This document shows positions 39,501 to 45,500 of a stretch of 64,000 nucleotides of DNA, in pieces. Source of the DNA: Brachionus manjavacas (taxonomy: Eukaryota; Rotifera; Eurotatoria; Ploima; Brachionidae); NCBI GenBank assembly GCA_019054805.1, contig JAHQIY010000008.1, positions 233,501-297,500 on the forward strand, written 5' to 3'. The notes beneath the pieces were generated by a model. It worked only from the letters and a program-made list of their open reading frames with translations, made no database searches and was not told the DNA's origin. The first letter of the stretch is position 1; each line of letters starts with the position of its first letter. The position numbers and the translations under genes are program-made.

Positions 39501-42500
39501 AGCCAAGCAGATAGAAATTTATTGCTTAAGACTTTTCTACGAACACCTGTCTTCCAGCATGAGCAGAAACCATTTTAGCATATTTTTATTCATCCATTCC
39601 ATTCTAATCCAAAAGCTAGACTCCAAAGGTTCGGACAAAATCGACACAATTTTTCAAATGCTCGACACAAGCATCTCATCAGCTATGCCTTTGAAAGAGC
39701 CGAGTGCGTTCAAAAAGCCATCGAATCTAAGTCTTTCGAGCTGGTCAAATTTGAACACACTCGAGCGCCTCAACCCAATCGCTTTTAAAAATTTGGTAAA
39801 GTCAATTTCGTTGAGCAACCACAAATGGAATGAATATTTTAATATTAACAATTGTGACATCACTGAAAAAGATGTAGATCTAATAAACTCGTGTCCCTTG
39901 GAGCAAGAGTTGTCAATATTGGAAAAAATGGTCTTGTGGACTTGCTACAGGCCTGAGAAATTGTGCGACATAATTTCTAAATTTAATGTGTACCATTTGG
40001 GCGGTCTAATGCCAAAGACAAATGATCTTAATTTAAAAAATGCTTACAAGCTGTCATCGCGCTCTGTTCCGATTTTAATTTCTACACCAAAAGGTTTTTA
40101 CAATAAAGCTGAAAAAAATAAAATTATTTGTTTTTTAATTTTAATTTTAAGAGCATGGATATTTTAGTGTTACAATCGAAATAGGAAAGCTGGCCAAAGA
40201 AATCCACGAGGATATTCGTGTGGTTATTTTATCTCTGGATGATGAAGAGAACAAAATTAAGCGTTTGGGCTATGCGATCAAAGAGTCGATTCGAAACGGC
40301 TCTTGGGTCGTGGTCGAAAATGTTCACCTGTTAAATCAATGGTCACGTGATGTTTTAAAACTTTTATATGTAAAATTTTTTATTTTTAAACATTATCTAC
40401 CCTACTATTAAACACTGAACCAGTTAATGGTTGATTTAATTTGGCAATTCATTTTATTTTTTTTTTTAATTTTAAATTGAATAATAACAGTAAAGAAGAA
40501 TTATTTGCCATTTTCTTTTAATTTCTAAAAGAGAACTTTATTGTTCTTTCTGAAAAAGATTTTTGTACAAAATACATACAGATCAAAGGACATGAGTTTT
40601 CAAATATTATTATTATTATTATTGTTTATTCATAAAATTACGCCGGATTAGGCAATGTTAAAATAAAATTAAAAGCAAAAGAAGGAAGCTTTGTACTGTT
40701 TGTTTTCCTTTTTTTTTATTAACAATTATGTTTCAGAAATAAGTCTTAAATTTAGATTAAATATTCATAGAATGAGATTAACAAAAAAAATTTATAATTA
40801 AATAATTTTTTTTAAAAATTTTGAATTTTTCTCAAAAAAGTTATGCTTTTAAAATTACAAAACAAATAGAAAATAAAAGGTTTTGTATGTATTATTTACA
40901 TAATTTTACAAAAAATAAATTGAAAAATTATTCACAGAAAGTTAATAAAAATTTAAGATGTTGATTCTTTGATTCTAATGTCTTTTTGCTTTTTTCTTAT
41001 TAATTTTCATTAAAGATTAATTTTTATTTAACTTTCTAATTTTGTTGAAATTTACAAAATGTTTTTTTTTTTGATTTTTTTAATTTAGTGAGTTTAGAAT
41101 ATTTTAAGAACTGAATTTAATAAAAATATAATTGTGAAAATTGATCTGAAAAATTTTTCAAAATTAATTCAAGAGATTAAATTCCACCTAAAAGTACAAT
41201 AAATCTTTAAAACAGATAAAACTGATAATTCTTGGGAAATTTTTTCTTTATTAATTTTTATATGTTAAAGGACATAAAAGACTCAAGTCGTTCAAAAGAA
41301 GAAATGGAACTTTGGAACGACTATAGTTTGAATATACCAGAAACAAAGAATGAAAGGACTCGGAACAGACGAATTGGTATACACGAAAATTTTCGGCTTT
41401 GGTTGCTGGCTGATATGGAAAATTTGTACAAAATACCAGGTATTAAAAAAAATAATCTAAATTTTATTCAAACAATTATGATTTTTTGTTGTAATCTCTT
41501 TTAGATTCATTAATATTTGATTCAGTTAAAGTAGTGTCACAAAGGCAGAACATGGAACAAACGTATATGAGTTGCGTTAAAAGCATCGAGTCACTAAAAG
41601 TAGAATTTTGTTAATTGGAATCAAATTTTTCACAAATTTTTATTTTAGACAATGAATAAAAGTTGGATTGAAGAAGCCTCGATATTGCACAGTTTGATTG
41701 TTCACAACGAATTCAGAAAACCCAATGAATGGCATTTCCAGGATTTTTACAATTACATAAAAACACTAAAAGATCTGGACGAAATGATTCAAGATGCTGA
41801 CACAGATCTGGATAACATTCAGTTCAACATTCTTAATGATTTAATTTATACTGTTCAATTAAAAGATCATGTTGACATTCTTTTTGCCAAAAAATTGATC
41901 AAGCAGATTATTGTTGATAAGGTAATAACAAATTAAATTTTTTATTATTTAGATTAAATTTAAGATTATTTTAGCTTATATTTTTTTAAAATGAAGATAT
42001 TTTCTACAAAGTCTAATGTCATCTAATTTATATCAAAAAAATATATATCTCAATTAAATTAATTGATTAAAAATTATTTATTAAATTAATAATTAACATA
42101 CTTTTCTTTATTTTATTTTTTATTTAAAAGATAACTTAGGAAAGGAGGATTTCCAGGGCAGCTCCGAGTGGCATAGCCTTCTTTTCGGCCCTCTTGTTAG
42201 CAATTTAATTTTACAAAATTTAGATTAATTTAAAAAAATTATTTTATATATTTTTTAATTTTTTTTATATTTAGCAACAAATTTCAAAAATAGCTTGTTT
42301 GCCCTGTCATTGCAGACTTTTCTTAAGGCTCATAATTTTCCTCAGCGCTAATTTTAAAAATACAAACCCTTAAATTAAAAAGGTATTTTCGGCTTATTTT
42401 AAAAAGTCTTTTACCTTTGTTTTGTGAAGTTCAGTACAAAAGAACAGATCAGAGTATTAAAAAATTTAATAACTTTTTATCTAAAATTTTAAAATAAATT

Positions 42501-45500
42501 CTGTAAATGCAGCATTGTGCAACATTCAAAGTTGCATCAACTGTAAAAGTCTGCTAATGGTGTGCAGAATCTCTGCAAAATGCACCACGCTCGATTATAT
42601 TGAAATTTAATTTCTGATTAACTCTTCAAATTTATCAGGCTTTGATATTTGATGCAACTTTGAAAATTGCACTATGATGCATTTACAGAACTAAGTTTAA
42701 ACCTTTAGAAAAAAAGTTATTCAATTTTTTTACATTTTTTCTGTTCTTTTTTTCATTTTGTACTGAATTTCACAATACCCTTACCTTTTGCTTACCTGAG
42801 ACCCTAAACTAGGGAGTCCGAATGGCTGCACCCGCTTCCAATTTAGATGAACCAAGAAATCTTAGCCAAAAGAAAGGTTAAAAAAATAAAAATTGAGAAT
42901 CGACTTAAATAAAAAATTAATTTAACAATCAAAAAAAAATTGATCAGATTTTGTAAATTAAATTATAAATGAAATTCAAAAATTACGCCAGATTCGGCGA
43001 TGATAAATGAAATTTAAATATAAAAAAAAAAGAAAAAATATAAAAAAAATAAGACATTTTTTTCTAATTTTAGAAGTATATGCTTAAAAAAATCAACTTT
43101 TTATTTTTTTTGACATTACCACATACAGACACATGTTTGTTTAATTACTATTTTGAGCTTTTTGAAGGATTTTTGGCTCATCCATTTTTAGTTTTAGTAA
43201 GAAAATTCTAAATTTCTACATGATAAATATTTTATTATCTTTTATTTTTAATTTATCAAAAAAATAAGAATCTGTGTTCAATTTGTATTTGAATTTCACA
43301 ATATAATGTTTTTGTTTTATTAGATTTTTGAGTTTTCCAAAACAACAAAGTCAAAAATATTAAAATGATTATATTAAGAAATATTAATTTAAAAGAAGTT
43401 TTCATTAATTAATTAGTGAATTATTAAAAAAAATAAAAATTTGCTGAAATTTGACAAATTTGGCCATAAATAACCTTTTTTTGGTTCTATTACAATTTAC
43501 GTAGAATTTCATTATCTTACCAAAATTTATCAAAAATCCTTGTGGTAATTCAATACTGTTGAAGTAAAACTCGTTTAGAAACATTAATTTTTTTAAAATT
43601 TTTTGCGTCAAATTTATTATTTTGAATTAGTATAAAAATTTTTAAGCACTAGTTTAATCAAAATTAATATCTTTAATTCTTAATTGAAAAATCGAACTTA
43701 GATTTAAGCATCGTTTTATCATAATAAGTGCTATTTGCTTCAGATGACTAAATTTCAAGCAATACATCGAAAAAAATTATTATTTTTTAAATAGCTTAAG
43801 AGCTTTTTTTTAAATTTAAATTGATCAAATCAGTTTGAAAAATTTTGAAGATGAATTATTTTTTGATTTTATTTTGAACATGAAAAAAAGATATTTAGGC
43901 AAAAATAAAATATATGAATTTTTAAATCAATGAACAATAGAACTTGCTATAAAATACCTTGCTTTTTTCAATACAACAAGTTTAGTTAATTTTTTATTCA
44001 GGTAAAATAAATAAATTAGATGTGTTATGTTAAATAATTGTTATTTGCTTAAGTTGATAATTAATTTCTGGTTCATATCTAAAGCAAACATTAGAATAAA
44101 TTTAATTTAAAAAATTCCATTCAAAAACTGAAAATTCTATGATCGAAATTGTTAAATTGAGAATTTTTTTTCAAAAGACCACAAATTATTATAGCAGGAA
44201 ATTTAATTATCTGCAAATTTTTTAATTAAAATTAAATATAATGACTGTCAAAGAATTAAAATTGAAAAATTGTTAACTATTCCAAATTTTTCAATCCTTA
44301 TTTTTTTGACAAATTTTTAATTTAATATGCTTTCAAAGAGTATAACTTTGCATATTTTTTCCAAGATAATGAAGCATAAAATTGAATTTTTAAAAAAAGT
44401 ATTTTAATGAAACTATTTACTGCTAACCTTTTTTTGATCTACTCTTGAAAAATAAGGCAAACTTCAAGTTCATTTGGTTTAATTTTTTGTGTTTGAATAC
44501 AAAATGTATCCTTTTTTGATAAAAATTCAAAAGTGCCATGAATATTTTTTATATTTTTTCATTTTTTTCAGTTTCAAATAAAAAAAAAAAATTAATTTAA
44601 AGTGAATATTGCAGACATTTTCATTCGGCTTATATTTTTTTTTTTTCTAATCTATTTTCAAATAGTAGATAAGAAAATTAAAAAAAAAATTTTTTTTTTT
44701 TTTGATAAAATATTTCCGATTAGCTACTTTATAAAAATAAAATAGCTATTCAAAAAATATAGACCATTTTCGTATTGAAATAAAACTTTATTGATGAAAA
44801 AGGACGCGTTTAATTTCTATTTGAAAAATTGAAAAATAAATCGAGATAAATGATTGATAATTAAATCATTGATGAGTTCTTTATAAAAAAAAAATCAATT
44901 TTCATTATTTTTAAAATTTTAAGTAAAAAAACTCATTAAATTAGTCAAAAAGAACCCAATACAGTCCAATTTTTATTTTTTCATTGAAAATCTTGAATCT
45001 GCTTCATCATCTTTCACAAAATCAATAATTTTAAACCAAATGAAAGCATAATTTATGATGCCATAAAAATTTAAAAAAAAAAAAAAAAGAATTTGAAAAA
45101 TTAAAAAATATTTAATTTTATCTTTTTGATTGAAAAAAATTTTGAGATTTTAAACAATCTCTTATCCTCCTCATTCCTTTTAGAACCTTAGAAAATTAAA
45201 TAAAAACTCAAAATGAATCCAAATAATTTAACTTTTAATAAATCGGTGTCAAGCAAAAAAATCTTTCTGAATACCAAAGAATAAAACAATTTTTTTTTTC
45301 AGAAATTCGAAGCTTCACAGCTTGTGGAGAACAGTGACAAATTCTATTCAACAACGCAAAAAAATCAGCAGTCAAGGTATTTTTAAAAGAATTTATTGAA
45401 ATAAAATAAAATTTAATTAATCATTAAATTAAGCCAACTTATTGAGGATTTGGGCAGAATTTTAAGTATTCTAACATTCGATGAGAAGATAACCGAGTAC

